Part shown: piece after piece, positions 26,763-36,374 of the stretch
Layout: each line of letters opens with the position of its first letter
How positions within the stretch are numbered: the stretch's first letter is position 1
Assembly: GCF_019974155.1 (NCBI RefSeq)
Contig: NZ_AP025158.1
Span: 2,087,327-2,151,326 of the forward strand
Direction of reading: 5' to 3'
Length of the DNA stretch: 64,000 nucleotides
DNA from: Thermus thermophilus
Lineage (GTDB): Bacteria; Deinococcota; Deinococci; Deinococcales; Thermaceae
The notes under the pieces: generated by a model
What the model saw: the letters and a program-made list of their open reading frames with translations, nothing else
Databases searched by the model: none
What the model was told of the DNA's origin: nothing
Program-made: the position numbers and the translations under genes

Positions 26763-27552
26763 GCGCTTCTACCGCCTCTACCAAGAGGCCCACGTCCCCT
26801 TCTTCGCCGCGGCCCTCGCCTACTACGCCCTCCTCTCCCTCATGCCCCTCCTCTTCCTCCTGGTGGGCCTCTTCGGCCTCCTCCTCTCGGGAAACCCCGC
26901 CCTGAGGACCGAGGTGTTCCAGGCCCTGACTCAGCTCACCCTGGCCCTCTTCCCCGCCCGCCCCGAGATGGCCCAAAGCCTCCTGGACTTCCTCACCCGG
27001 GGCGCCTTCCCCCTGACCTTGGGAAGCGGCCTCCTCCTCCTCTGGTCGGGAAGCAACTTCTTCGCCGCCCTGAGCTACGCCCTGGGCCTGATCTTCGGCC
27101 GCCCGCCCGGGGTGCGAAGCCGCCTCCTCGCCCTGGTCACGCCCTTTCTCCTGGGCTTAGGCCTCATCCTCCTCGCCCTCCTCGGCCTCGCCCTGGGGTT
27201 TCTCGCCCGCTTCCTCCCCCGAGGGCTCCAAGGCCTCCTGGGGCCCCTGGAGGAACTCGTCCCCCTGTCCGCCGCCTTCCTCCTCTTCCTCCTCACCTAC
27301 GCCCTCCTCCGGGGCGCAGGGCGCCTTAGGGCGCTCCCTCCCCTCGCCGCCGGGGCGGGGGTGGCGACCCTCCTCTTTGAGGGCGTCCGCCTCGGGCTCC
27401 CGAGGCTCCTCCCCCGCTCCCAGTACGAGCTCCTCTACGGCCCCTTGGCGGGCTTCGTCCTGGCCCTGCTCGGCCTCTACCTCATCCTCCTCGCCCTCCT
27501 CGTGGGCGCCGTGGCGGCGCGGGTCCTGGAAGAGGCCCGCGAGGCGGGCTAG
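26755..27552 (+). CDS. YihY/BrkB-family inner-membrane protein
   Basis: 265 residues from TTG 26755, which overlaps the previous stop by 8 nt; no better start is visible. Six membrane segments are evident, beginning VPFFAAALAYYALLSLMPLLF, the YihY signature, then LLLLWSGSNFFAALSYALG and LAGFVLALLGLYLILLALLV. The family was once called RNase BN but is a membrane protein of unclear role. It is convergent with fbcB. Confidence 0.82.
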   Translation: MLRRFYRLYQEAHVPFFAAALAYYALLSLMPLLFLLVGLFGLLLSGNPALRTEVFQALTQLTLALFPARPEMAQSLLDFLTRGAFPLTLGSGLLLLWSGSNFFAALSYALGLIFGRPPGVRSRLLALVTPFLLGLGLILLALLGLALGFLARFLPRGLQGLLGPLEELVPLSAAFLLFLLTYALLRGAGRLRALPPLAAGAGVATLLFEGVRLGLPRLLPRSQYELLYGPLAGFVLALLGLYLILLALLVGAVAARVLEEAREAG

Positions 27553-27611
27553 GCCCGCACCGGGGTTTCGCCACCGGGAACCGGGCGCAAGCCGGGCAAG
27601 GGAAGGTGCGC

Positions 27612-27639
27612 AAAACCCCCACCGCGGCCGCGGTGGGGG
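27612..27639 (-). terminator. Terminator of the cytochrome bc operon
   Basis: A perfect 24-nt palindrome built from CCCCCACCGCGG and its complement (27616-27639), followed on the minus strand by TTTTG. It lies between the convergent ends of fbcB and the YihY-like gene. Its T-run favours termination of the fbc operon; on the plus strand it could still act as a weak stop. Confidence 0.7.
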
Positions 27640-27655
27640 CGAAGGCGGGTAGGGG

Positions 27656-28918
27656 CTAAAGGGCCTTTTCCTCCCGCGCCTTCCCGTAAAAGACCCGCAT
27701 GAGCACGTAGGAAACCAAGAAGGTGAGGAGGGGCCCACCCAGGACCAGGGTCCAGAGGACGGCGTTTTCGCCCAGGATGGAGCCCTGCTGCTGGAAGTCA
27801 ATCTTGTACCCCGCGAGGCTCGCCATGAGGAAGAAGACCAGCAGGGCCAAGACGGCGCTCGTGCGCACCGGGTGCTCCGAGGGAAGCTCCATGTAGCGCA
27901 TCTTGTCCTTGCGGGTGTCCACGAAGGGGAGAAGGAGGGCCACCAGGCCGAGGATCCCAGGGACCAGGACGCCCCCGATGAACTCCGGCCCGATGGTGGC
28001 CCCGAAGAGGCGGAACACCCAGCTGGAGGGGATGATCTGGAGCAGGCCGTAGAGCCAGAGGAAGTACCAGTCGGGCTTCACCGCCGGAGTGTTGGGGGTG
28101 GGCGGGCCAAAGGCCTCCACGGGGTGGGCCAGGAAGGCCCCGGCGATGATGGTCAGGATGCCCACGTAGAGGGCGAAGAGGATGAGCATCATGACCATCT
28201 GCTGGGGGTACATGGGCACGCCCAGGATCTTCCCCGGGGCCACGCGCTCGGCGTAGCGGGGCTGGGTGTGCTTCTGCTTGACCATGATGGCGAGGTGGAG
28301 CCCGATGAGGGCCATGAGCCCGAGGGGAAGCCAGAGGACGTGGAGGCTAAAAAGCCTAGGGATGGACCTCTCCGAGCCCGGGAACTCCCCGGCGAACATC
28401 AGGTCGGCCAGGGCACCCCCGATCCACGGGATGGAGTGGGCGATGCCGTAGCCGATGCGGGTGGCGGTCACGGCGTAGTTGTCGTAAGGCAGGGCGTACC
28501 CGGTGAAGGCGGTGACCACGGTAAGGCCCAGAAGGCCAAGGCCCACCAGGTAGTTGAGCTCCCGGGGCTTCTTGTAGGCCCCGGAGAGGAGGATCCGGAG
28601 CATGTGGAGGAAGGCCGCGGCGATCATCACGTGGGCCGACCAGTGGTGGAGGCTCCGGATCACGGCGCCGAAGGGGAGGCTGTCTATGTAAAGGACGCTG
28701 GCGTAGGCCGCGGGCACGGTGCGCCCGTCGGCAAGCCGCACCTCCCGGATGGAAGGCTCGTAGTTCAGCGTGAGGAAGACCCCGGTGAGGACCAGGACCA
28801 CGAAGGCGAAGAGGGTGATCTCGCCGAGGAAGAAGGTGTGGTGGACGGGGAAGGCCTTGCGCAGGACCTTGTGGTAGAGGCCCCTGAGGTCTAAGCGCTC
28901 GTCAAGCCACCGGTACAT
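27656..28918 (-). CDS. fbcB: Cytochrome b of the bc complex
   Basis: 420 residues, full-length cytochrome b carrying two b hemes and the quinol sites. HHWSAHVMIAAAFLHMLRI and a second His pair (LFSLHVLWLPLG...GLHLAIM) supply the heme ligands. The Qo motif reads KPDWYFLWLYG, so the common PEWY is PDWY here. Eight or more membrane spans are visible. It is the last gene of fbcC-D-F-B, 9 nt after the Rieske gene. Confidence 0.95.
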   Translation of the reverse strand: MYRWLDERLDLRGLYHKVLRKAFPVHHTFFLGEITLFAFVVLVLTGVFLTLNYEPSIREVRLADGRTVPAAYASVLYIDSLPFGAVIRSLHHWSAHVMIAAAFLHMLRILLSGAYKKPRELNYLVGLGLLGLTVVTAFTGYALPYDNYAVTATRIGYGIAHSIPWIGGALADLMFAGEFPGSERSIPRLFSLHVLWLPLGLMALIGLHLAIMVKQKHTQPRYAERVAPGKILGVPMYPQQMVMMLILFALYVGILTIIAGAFLAHPVEAFGPPTPNTPAVKPDWYFLWLYGLLQIIPSSWVFRLFGATIGPEFIGGVLVPGILGLVALLLPFVDTRKDKMRYMELPSEHPVRTSAVLALLVFFLMASLAGYKIDFQQQGSILGENAVLWTLVLGGPLLTFLVSYVLMRVFYGKAREEKAL

Positions 28919-28927
28919 GCTTCCCTC

Positions 28928-29563
<636 letters not shown>

Positions 29564-29568
29564 TCACC

Positions 29569-30051
29569 TCACCAGGGGAACTCGCTCTTCTCCTCCTCGG
29601 TGATCACCTCTTCCCGGCCGAAGAAGCGGCGGTAGATCCCGAAGAGGGCCGCCACCACCAGGCTGATGGACCCGAAGATGAGGCCCTGGAGCCAGGTGGG
29701 GTTGTGCCCGGTCTGGGCGGAGTAGGCGAGGAGCCGCACGAAGAAGCCGGAAAGGGCGGTGAGGAGGAGGACCAAAATGACGCCCGCGGCCACGGGGGCG
29801 GTGGAGGGGGTGGGAAAGTGGCGGCCTGGGCGGAGTTCTACACCTTCAAGCCAGTAGGAGACCAAGCCCATGAGCCCGTAGAGAAGCAGGACCGCCCCGA
29901 AGGCCATAAGCCCGATCTGACCCACGGAAAGCTCCTCGGGGACGTGGCCCAGGAGGCGGGCGATGTGGCGGCCATCCAGGTAGGCGGCGTAGAAGAGGCC
30001 AGCCGCCAGGATCAGGGCAAAGGTGGGCAGGATGGGGTCGTTGCGGTACAT
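29569..30051 (-). CDS. fbcD: Membrane subunit FbcD of the bc complex
   Basis: 160 residues with four hydrophobic segments (ILPTFALILAAGLFYAAYL, IGLMAFGAVLLLYGLMGLV, VAAGVILVLLLTALSGFFV, GLIFGSISLVVAALFGIYR). There is no heme motif or Fe-S site. A fourth subunit of this kind, found only in Thermus-type complexes, is known from the fbcCDFB operon. It lies 8 nt before fbcF and 10 nt after fbcC. Confidence 0.88.
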   Translation of the reverse strand: MYRNDPILPTFALILAAGLFYAAYLDGRHIARLLGHVPEELSVGQIGLMAFGAVLLLYGLMGLVSYWLEGVELRPGRHFPTPSTAPVAAGVILVLLLTALSGFFVRLLAYSAQTGHNPTWLQGLIFGSISLVVAALFGIYRRFFGREEVITEEEKSEFPW

Positions 30052-30061
30052 CTTCCCTCCT

Positions 30062-30793
30062 TTACTCCACGGGGCCGAAGCTGTTGCCGAAGCTGTTGCG
30101 GATGTAGGTGGCCACGGCCTTGAGCTCCTCCTCGCTGAAGTTGGCCCCCACGGCGGGCATGGCCCCGCGGCCGTTCTTGACGACGTTAAGGATCATCTGG
30201 GCGTCCTGGAGGTTGGGGTTGCCCGCCAGGGCGGGGAAGGCTGGGGGTAGGCCCTGGCCGTTCGCCTGGTGGCAGGCGGCGCAGTTCGCCTCGTAGATGG
30301 CCTTGCCCTTCTCCATGAGGGCGGGGTCCACCCCCGCGGGCGCCACCGCCTCCTGGCCACCCCCGTGGGCCTGGGCCTCCTGGGCGGGCGGGGCCACCTC
30401 CTCCACGATCCGCTCCGCGGCCGGGGAGAGGGCGAAGTAGCTCCAGATGCCGCCCAGCAACACCACGGCGGCCACGGCGTACCAGAGGGGGTTGAAGCGG
30501 GGGGTCTCCACGGGAAGCTCCGGCTCGCCCACGTGCATGCGGAGCTCCACCTCCCCCGCCACCTCGCCCCCCTCGTCCACGCCGAGGACGAGAACGTCGG
30601 GGTAGTTGTTGACGGTGAAGGGAATGATCCGGATCTCCTGGCCTCCGCCGCGAAAGTGGGTCACCACCCGGAGGGTGTGCTCCCCGTCGGGGAGGTTCCG
30701 GGTGTCCAGCTTCCACCGATAGGGGGGCTCTTTTAGCACGGCGACGGGCTCCGTCCCCTGGTCCAGGTAGACTTCAATGCGGTCTACGATCAT
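30062..30793 (-). CDS. fbcC: Cytochrome c1 of the bc complex
   Basis: 243 residues from ATG 30793. An N-terminal soluble domain (1-95) precedes a single transmembrane helix (103-121, YAVAAVVLLGGIWSYFAL). The C-terminal cytochrome c domain has heme site Cys171-Ala-Ala-Cys174-His175 and probable axial Met212 (GRGAMPAVG). The unusual N-terminal extension before the helix is not seen in classical c1. First gene of fbcCDFB; an IS element sits 55 nt upstream of its start codon. Confidence 0.93.
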   Translation of the reverse strand: MIVDRIEVYLDQGTEPVAVLKEPPYRWKLDTRNLPDGEHTLRVVTHFRGGGQEIRIIPFTVNNYPDVLVLGVDEGGEVAGEVELRMHVGEPELPVETPRFNPLWYAVAAVVLLGGIWSYFALSPAAERIVEEVAPPAQEAQAHGGGQEAVAPAGVDPALMEKGKAIYEANCAACHQANGQGLPPAFPALAGNPNLQDAQMILNVVKNGRGAMPAVGANFSEEELKAVATYIRNSFGNSFGPVE

Positions 30794-30837
30794 CTCGCCT
30801 CCCTCTCGTGAAAAGGGGCGCAAGACCCCACCCCACC

Positions 30838-30843
30838 ACTATA
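30838..30843 (-). promoter_or_regulatory. Probable -10 box of fbcCDFB, next to the IS insertion
   Basis: On the minus strand TATAGT lies about 45 nt upstream of the fbcC start and overlaps the 9-bp target duplication of the IS. Its original upstream region, including any -35, now lies beyond 32031. The IS end supplies new sequence at the -35 position (GAAAGT), a poor match. How the operon is now driven is unclear. Confidence 0.45.
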
Positions 30844-30847
30844 CGAC

Positions 30848-32021
30848 CTGAGCTCTCATCACTTTCCTCCCCCCAGTTCCTGAAGCAACCTGACCAGCTC
30901 CTCCACCACTGCTTCCCTCCAAGGCGGGGGCCCCTGGGCCAGGGCGATCCGGCCCAGACGGAAGAGGCTTTGCCGCTCGGGATGGGCCAGAAGCCGGGGA
31001 AGCCATTCCCTGCCCTGCAAGCGCGCCCCCAGAAGGACCAAGAGCGCCATCCCCAAGGCCAGAAGCCATAACCACCCCCTGAGGCTCGCCCCCGTCCGCA
31101 GCCGATGGCGGTCCAGCCCAAACCCCTGCCCCTTCAGGTCCCTAAACCCCTCTTCAATCCACATCCGCCACCCATAGGGCGGCTCCCCCCCAAAAGGGCC
31201 CGAATAGGCCAGATACCAGGGATCCCGACCCCCTGGGTACACCAGGAGGGTGACTTCTACCCCCTCCCCACCGTGTCCGAAAAGGCGGACCTCCTCCCGC
31301 AGGGGGTGGACCACACGCTGGTAGCCCTCCTTCAGGGGAAGGCGCTTCCCCCCTTGGGGTTCCACCTCCCGGTTCTGCCGCAGGCGGATGAGGAAGCCCA
31401 TGCCCCACCCCTGGAGCTTTCGCATCAGGGAGACCCGGTCAAAGCCGCGGTCCAGGAGGAAGAGGGGGGTATATCCCAGGTCCTGGACGGCGCGGCCCAG
31501 GCGGTGGAGGAACTCCTCCTCCACCCGGTTTTGACTGGGGAAAGGGGAGAGGGGGTGAAGAGCGAAGGCCACCACCAGGGCCCTTCCCTTGAGGGGAAGG
31601 GCGGCCACCAGGGCTTGGTGCCTACCGTCCTCTGTGAAGGTCCAGTCCACGATGAGGGGGAGGGGGCGGTCTTTGGGGAAACGAGGGACGAGGAGGGGGA
31701 GGAGGGCTTCGGTGAGGGCCCAGGGGTCTTGCAGGGTGGGGTGATGGAGGAAGCGCCAGAGGCGATTGAGGCGGCTTTGGGCCAGGGTGGGGAGGGGGGT
31801 TCTGCGGGCGAGGTCGGAGAGGGTGGGGTCCAGGGGGGTAGTGAGGAGGGTGGACAGGAAGAGGGCGAGGTTGGAGCGGATGGTTTTCCTGAGGGAGGCG
31901 AAGACCTTATGGACCCAGAGGGTGATAACTTGGGAAAGGGGGGTGGTGGGCGGCACACCTTACTTACCCCCCTCTTCTCTTCCCTTGTCAAGCCCCAGCC
32001 CTCAAAGTGATGAGAGCTCAG
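30848..32021. mobile_element. Complete IS4-family insertion sequence
   Basis: 1174 bp with perfect 18-bp terminal inverted repeats CTGAGCTCTCATCACTTT (30848-30865 and 32004-32021). It is flanked by 9-bp direct repeats CTATACGAC (30839-30847 and 32022-32030). One transposase gene fills it. Perfect ends and target duplication show a recent insertion. It sits between fbcC and the epimerase-like gene, separating fbcC from its former upstream DNA. Confidence 0.95.
30859..31956 (-). CDS. IS4-family DDE transposase
   Basis: 365 residues with an intact catalytic triad: Asp104 (LIVDWTFTED), Asp169 (LFLLDRGFDR) and Glu268. The IS4 signature Y-(2)-R-(3)-E-(6)-K is exact: Tyr261, Arg264, Glu268, Lys275. 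The helical N-terminal part probably binds the ends. No frameshift is present, so the element may still be active. Confidence 0.94.
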   Translation of the reverse strand: MPPTTPLSQVITLWVHKVFASLRKTIRSNLALFLSTLLTTPLDPTLSDLARRTPLPTLAQSRLNRLWRFLHHPTLQDPWALTEALLPLLVPRFPKDRPLPLIVDWTFTEDGRHQALVAALPLKGRALVVAFALHPLSPFPSQNRVEEEFLHRLGRAVQDLGYTPLFLLDRGFDRVSLMRKLQGWGMGFLIRLRQNREVEPQGGKRLPLKEGYQRVVHPLREEVRLFGHGGEGVEVTLLVYPGGRDPWYLAYSGPFGGEPPYGWRMWIEEGFRDLKGQGFGLDRHRLRTGASLRGWLWLLALGMALLVLLGARLQGREWLPRLLAHPERQSLFRLGRIALAQGPPPWREAVVEELVRLLQELGGGK

Positions 32022-32055
32022 CTATACGACCCCTTGACTAAGGACAGATGTCCCG

Positions 32056-32823
32056 TCACGGGGCGAGGAGGGCGGTAAGCCGCTCCACGCTCCGCCGCAC
32101 CCCCTCGAGGCCGCCCACCACCTCCAAGGCGGCCGTGCCGGAAAACCCCCGGAGGAAGGAGGCAAGCCCCTCCCAGGGGACGCGCCCCGAGCCCACGGGG
32201 AGGTGGTCGTCCCGCCGCCCGTGGTTGTCGTGGAGGTGAAGGTGGAGAAGCCGGTCCCCCAGGGCCTCGAGGTAGCGGAAAGGCCCCTTGGGGCCAAGCT
32301 CCACCAGGGCGTGCCCCACGTCCAGGCAGAACCCAAGGTGGGGGTGGCGCTCCAGAAGGCGGCGGAGCTCCTCCGGGCCCCGGACGAGGTCGTGCTCCCA
32401 AAGGGCCAGGTTCTCCAGGGCCACGGGGATGGGCGGGTCGTGGAGGAGGGCGAGGGTCTCCTCCAGGGCCTCCCAGGCAAGCCGCTCCGCCACGGGGTGG
32501 CGCACGGGGATGAGGCCCGTGTGCAGCACCCCCACCTTCGCCCCCAAGGCCTCCCCGAACTCCAGGGCCCGGAGAAGCCGCTCCTGGGAGAGCTTGCGGA
32601 CGCTCGGGATGAGGCTTGCCGGGTTCAGCTCCACGAAGGGGAGGTGGAGGGTGAAGCCCACCCCCAAGGCCTCCCCCGTGGCCCTAAGCTCCCGCGCCCC
32701 CGGGAGGGGAAAGGCCTCGTGCAGGTCGTAGGCCACCTCCAGGTCCAGCCCGAGCTCCGCCGCCAGGGGGAAGGCAGCCTCGTAGTCCAGCTCCGCGTTG
32801 AAGGGGCTGAAGCCTAGGCGCAT
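32056..32823 (-). CDS. Sugar phosphate isomerase/epimerase-like TIM barrel
   Basis: 255 residues from ATG 32823 (a further ATG lies 9 nt upstream). AP-endonuclease-2/xylose-isomerase-like fold: MRLGFSPFNAELDYEAAFPL, LHLPFVELNP, VALENLALWE with the metal-binding Glu, FCLDVGHALVEL with Asp and His, and LHLHDNHGRRDDHLPVGSG. These supply the usual divalent-metal ligands. Substrate unknown; it lies 10 nt after a sugar-type binding protein, which suggests carbohydrate or polyol metabolism. Confidence 0.85.
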   Translation of the reverse strand: MRLGFSPFNAELDYEAAFPLAAELGLDLEVAYDLHEAFPLPGARELRATGEALGVGFTLHLPFVELNPASLIPSVRKLSQERLLRALEFGEALGAKVGVLHTGLIPVRHPVAERLAWEALEETLALLHDPPIPVALENLALWEHDLVRGPEELRRLLERHPHLGFCLDVGHALVELGPKGPFRYLEALGDRLLHLHLHDNHGRRDDHLPVGSGRVPWEGLASFLRGFSGTAALEVVGGLEGVRRSVERLTALLAP

Positions 32824-32833
32824 GGCCCCCATC

Positions 32834-34030
32834 CTACCGGATGGCCTCCGCCTTCCTCTGGGCCTCTTCCAGGGCCTTTTGCGGGGGGATGTTCCCCTTG
32901 AGGCTTTTCTCCAGGGCCTCGGCCAAAAGGCCCGCCCAGGTGGAGAACTGGGGGACTCGAGGCCGCTCCTGGGCGTAGGCGATCTGCTCAAAGGCCACCT
33001 TGCGGAAGGGGTTTTCCCGGTAGAAGCCCTCCAGGAGGGGGAGGGCCGACTTGCGCACGGGCACGTAGTAGCTCGCCTCCACCCAGCGGGCCACGTTCCT
33101 GGGCTCCATGAGGTACTTCCAGAACTCCAAGGCCCCCCGGATCTGGGCCTCCTTGGACCCCTGGAGCACCACAAGCTGCGCGCCCCCCATGGGCACCTTC
33201 CCCCCCTCCTCCCGGGGCACGGGGGCCACCCCCAGGGTGAAGGCGAAGGAGAAGTTCTCCGCGGCGGGCCAGTTGGCGATGGAGGCCATGACCATCATTC
33301 CCTTGGTGCGCACGAAGTCCAGCTGGGCGAAGGTGGCCTCGGCCAGGCTCCGGGCGGAAAGCGCCCCCGCCCGGTTCAAGCGGTGAAGGGTCTCCAGGGC
33401 GTCCAGGGCCTCCTTGGAGGTGAAGTTGGGCCTCCCGTCCTTCACCAGGTTGCCCCCCCGGCTCGTCACCATGGCCTCAAAGAGCCAGGCCTGGGGGTCG
33501 GTGACGAAGATGAACCCCTTGGCCTGGCGGGTGGTGAGGGCCCTGGCCATCTCCTCAAACTCCTTCCAGTTCCTCGGGGCCTTGAGCCCCTTGGCCCGGA
33601 AGGCGTCCAGGTTGTAGAAGAGGACCGGGGTGGAGGTGTTGAAGGGGAGGCCAAAGCGCCTCCCCTCCACCACCCCGTAGTTCCAGGCGGGCTCAAAGAG
33701 GTCCTCCACAAAGGCCCGGTCCAGGGCCAGGTAGGGGTCTAGGGCCACCGCCTTCCCCTCGGCCACCAGGCGGGGGAAGAAGGAGAGCTCCGCCTGGAAA
33801 AGCACCGGTCCCCCTCCCGTGCGCAGGGCGGCCACCAGCTTGGTCTCCGCGTCCCGGTAGTTCCCCACGTACTGGGGCAGGACCCGGTACTGGCCCTGCC
33901 TGCCGTTGAACTCCTGGGCGAAGGCGGCGATGAGCCTCCCCGCCGGGCCGTCCATGGCGTGCCAGAAGGGCACGTCCACCTGGGCGAAGGCGGAAAGGCC
34001 CAGAAGCGCCAAGGGAAGAAGCTTCCGCAT
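32834..34030 (-). CDS. ABC transporter solute-binding protein (UgpB-like)
   Basis: 398 residues with a signal peptide (KLLPLALLGLSAFAQ). The start of the mature protein, VPFWHAMDGPAGRLIAAFAQ, followed by FNGRQGQYRVLPQYVGNY, is characteristic of glycerol-3-phosphate/sugar binding proteins (UgpB type). No Cys follows the signal, so it is not a classical lipoprotein. No permease or ATPase is adjacent, so it must work with a transporter encoded elsewhere, or the locus is incomplete. Confidence 0.88.
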   Translation of the reverse strand: MRKLLPLALLGLSAFAQVDVPFWHAMDGPAGRLIAAFAQEFNGRQGQYRVLPQYVGNYRDAETKLVAALRTGGGPVLFQAELSFFPRLVAEGKAVALDPYLALDRAFVEDLFEPAWNYGVVEGRRFGLPFNTSTPVLFYNLDAFRAKGLKAPRNWKEFEEMARALTTRQAKGFIFVTDPQAWLFEAMVTSRGGNLVKDGRPNFTSKEALDALETLHRLNRAGALSARSLAEATFAQLDFVRTKGMMVMASIANWPAAENFSFAFTLGVAPVPREEGGKVPMGGAQLVVLQGSKEAQIRGALEFWKYLMEPRNVARWVEASYYVPVRKSALPLLEGFYRENPFRKVAFEQIAYAQERPRVPQFSTWAGLLAEALEKSLKGNIPPQKALEEAQRKAEAIR

Positions 34031-34071
34031 GGCCCGGATTTTACTCCCCTTCTCGGCTACAATGGGAGGGT

Positions 34072-35139
34072 ATGGCCGCCTCCCACGCCCTCAAGCCCAT
34101 CCTGGAGCTTCTCCCCGAGGAGCTTCCCGGCGAGGGCTACCGCAAGGCCCAGATCGCCCACTGGCTCTACGCCAAAGGGGCGCGGGACTTCTCGGAGATG
34201 ACCGACCTGCCCAAGGCCTTGCGGGAGGCCTTGGCGCGGGAGTGGCGCCTCTCCGAGTTCAGCCTGGTCCAGGCCTTCCCGAGCCAAGACGGAAGCGTCA
34301 AGTACCTCTTCACCCTTCTGGACGGCAAGAAAACCGAGGCCGTCTACATGCCCTACGAGAACCGGAAGACCGTCTGCCTCTCCACCATGGTGGGGTGTCC
34401 GGCGGGGTGCACCTTCTGCGCCACCGGGGCCCTCGGCTTCGGGCGGAACCTCACCGCGGCGGAGATCCTGGACCAGCTCCTCACCATCGCCTACCACCAG
34501 GGCCTCTCCCCCAGGGAGATCCGGAACGTGGTCCTGATGGGGATGGGGGAGCCCCTCCTCAACCTGAGGAACGTCCTCAAAGCGGTCCGGATCATGCTGC
34601 ACAAGAAGGCCCTCGCCCTAAGCCCCAGGCGCGTCACCCTCTCCACCGTGGGCATCCCCAAGGGGATCTACCGCCTCGCCGAGGAAGACCTCGGGGTGCG
34701 GCTCGCCCTCTCCCTCCACGCCCCGGACGACGAAACCCGGAGGAAGATCATCCCCACCGCCCACCGCTACCCCATCGCCGAGATCCTGGAGGCGGTGCGC
34801 CACTACTACGCCAAGACCAAGCGGCGGGTCACCTTTGAGTACACCCTCCTCAAGGGGGTGAACGACCACCTCTGGCAGGCGAGGCTCCTCGCCAAGCTCC
34901 TCAAGGGCCTAAGCGCCCACGTGAACCTCATCCCCTTCAACCCCTGGGAAGGGGCCCCGGTGGAGGGGACGCCCAAGGCGGGCATCCTGGCCTTCGCCGA
35001 GGAGCTAAAGCGCCTCGGCGTCCCCACCTCCATAAGGTGGAGCCGGGGGCAGGACGTGGGGGCGGCCTGCGGCCAGCTCGCCCTGAAGGTCCCCCGGCCC
35101 CTGACCTTCACACCGCTTCCAGAAGGCGCCGGGCGATGA
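34072..35139 (+). CDS. rlmN: 23S rRNA/tRNA adenine-C2 methyltransferase RlmN
   Basis: 355 residues, a radical-SAM enzyme that methylates A2503 of 23S rRNA and A37 of some tRNAs. The cluster motif is Cys109-x3-Cys113-x2-Cys116 ([14 protein letters not shown]). Mechanistic cysteines are Cys102 and the one in [12 protein letters not shown] near the C-terminus. TACAAT at 34058-34063 is 8 nt before the ATG. Its 3' end overlaps the convergent acyl-CoA dehydrogenase by 32 nt. Confidence 0.96.
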   Translation: MAASHALKPILELLPEELPGEGYRKAQIAHWLYAKGARDFSEMTDLPKALREALAREWRLSEFSLVQAFPSQDGSVKYLFTLLDGKKTEAVYMPYENRKTVCLSTMVGCPAGCTFCATGALGFGRNLTAAEILDQLLTIAYHQGLSPREIRNVVLMGMGEPLLNLRNVLKAVRIMLHKKALALSPRRVTLSTVGIPKGIYRLAEEDLGVRLALSLHAPDDETRRKIIPTAHRYPIAEILEAVRHYYAKTKRRVTFEYTLLKGVNDHLWQARLLAKLLKGLSAHVNLIPFNPWEGAPVEGTPKAGILAFAEELKRLGVPTSIRWSRGQDVGAACGQLALKVPRPLTFTPLPEGAGR

Positions 35140-36271
35140 TGAGCTTCAGGATCTCGCTCGTTCCCTCGCCGATGCGGGTCAGGCGGGCGTCCCGCCAGTA
35201 GCGCTCCACGGGGTAGTCCTTGACGTAGCCGTAGCCCCCCAGGATCTGGATGGCCTCGTCGCAGGCCTTCACCGCCACCTCGCTGGCGAAGAGCTTGGCC
35301 TGGGCGGCCTCGAGGGCGAAAGGCCTCCCCGCGTCCTTGAGCTCCGCCGCCTTGAGGTAGAGAAGCCGCGCCGCCTCCAGCTCCGTGGCCGCCTCCGCCA
35401 GCTTGAAGGAAACCCCCTCAAACTCGGCGATGGGCCGGCCGAAGGCCTCCCGCCCCTTGGCGTAGCGGAGGGCGTAGTCCAAGGCGGCCCGGCCCAGGCC
35501 CACGGCCATGGCGGCGATGCCGATCCTGCCCCCGTCCAGCACCCTTAAGACGTCGTAGAAGCCCTTCCCCCGCTCGCCCAAAAGGGCCTCCTCGGGCACG
35601 AAGAGGTCCTCCAGGATTAGCTGCGCCGTATCCGAGGCGCTTAGGCCAAGCTTCTCCTCCTTCCGGCCTACCCTTAGCCCCCGCTCAGGGCGGAAGAAGG
35701 CGAAGGCGGAGATGCCCTGGTGCTTCCGCTCGGGGCTTGGAGGGGGGTCGGTGCGGGCCATGACCACGTAGACCCCGGCCACGCTCCCCTGGGTGATGAA
35801 CTGCTTGGTGCCGTTGAGCCGCCACCCCCCCTCCACCTTCTCCGCCTTGGTCTTGAGGGCGGCGGCGTCCGAGCCGGAGCCGGGCTCCGTGAGGCCCCAG
35901 GCCCCCAGGGCCTCCCCCGAGGCAAGCTTGGGAAGAAAGGCCTCCTTCTGGGCCTCGTTCCCCGCGAGGAGGATGTGCGCCGTGGCCAGGGAGTTGTGGC
36001 TCGCCACGGTGAGGGCAAGGGCGCCGTCGTAGTACGCGATGGCCTCCACCATGCGGGCGAAAAGCCTCGTGGAAAGCCCCGCGCCCCCGTAGGCCTCGGG
36101 CACCACCGCCCCGAAGACGCCGAACTCGGCGAGCTTCCGCACCAGGTCCCAGGGGAAGGCCCCGGTGCGGTCCCGCTCCGCCGCCCCCGGGGCCACCTCC
36201 GCCTTTAGGAACTCGCGAAGAGGCCCCAGGACCTGCCGCTCCTCCGCGCTTTCCTCAAACCAGAGGCCCAT
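35108..36271 (-). CDS. Acyl-CoA dehydrogenase
   Basis: 387 residues, FAD enzyme of beta-oxidation or amino-acid-derived acyl-CoA breakdown. [29 protein letters not shown] and [12 protein letters not shown] are seen, and the catalytic base is Glu369 in [15 protein letters not shown] (36278-36283, minus strand) is 6 nt before the ATG, giving a leaderless mRNA. A 17-bp motif shared with the other dehydrogenase lies further upstream at 36306. Confidence 0.93.
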   Translation of the reverse strand: MGLWFEESAEERQVLGPLREFLKAEVAPGAAERDRTGAFPWDLVRKLAEFGVFGAVVPEAYGGAGLSTRLFARMVEAIAYYDGALALTVASHNSLATAHILLAGNEAQKEAFLPKLASGEALGAWGLTEPGSGSDAAALKTKAEKVEGGWRLNGTKQFITQGSVAGVYVVMARTDPPPSPERKHQGISAFAFFRPERGLRVGRKEEKLGLSASDTAQLILEDLFVPEEALLGERGKGFYDVLRVLDGGRIGIAAMAVGLGRAALDYALRYAKGREAFGRPIAEFEGVSFKLAEAATELEAARLLYLKAAELKDAGRPFALEAAQAKLFASEVAVKACDEAIQILGGYGYVKDYPVERYWRDARLTRIGEGTSEILKLIIARRLLEAV

Positions 36272-36305
36272 GGGGGCATTATATAACTCCTAGGCGACCA
36301 CCTGT

Positions 36306-36322
36306 AAAAAAGCGTCAGGTTT
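36306..36322. promoter_or_regulatory. Shared upstream motif of acyl-CoA dehydrogenase, copy 2
   Basis: AAAAAAGCGTCAGGTTT on the plus strand, 16 of 17 bases equal to 14612-14628. It ends 51 nt from the dehydrogenase ATG, upstream of the -10. On the minus strand it is part of ACCTG-11-CAGGT, a short inverted repeat not present in copy 1. Probable common regulator site; identity unknown. Confidence 0.4.
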
Positions 36323-36374
36323 AAGGCCTCCGCCCCCGCTTCCCGGCCCATGGGGCCCCGCCGCGGTGGGGTCC

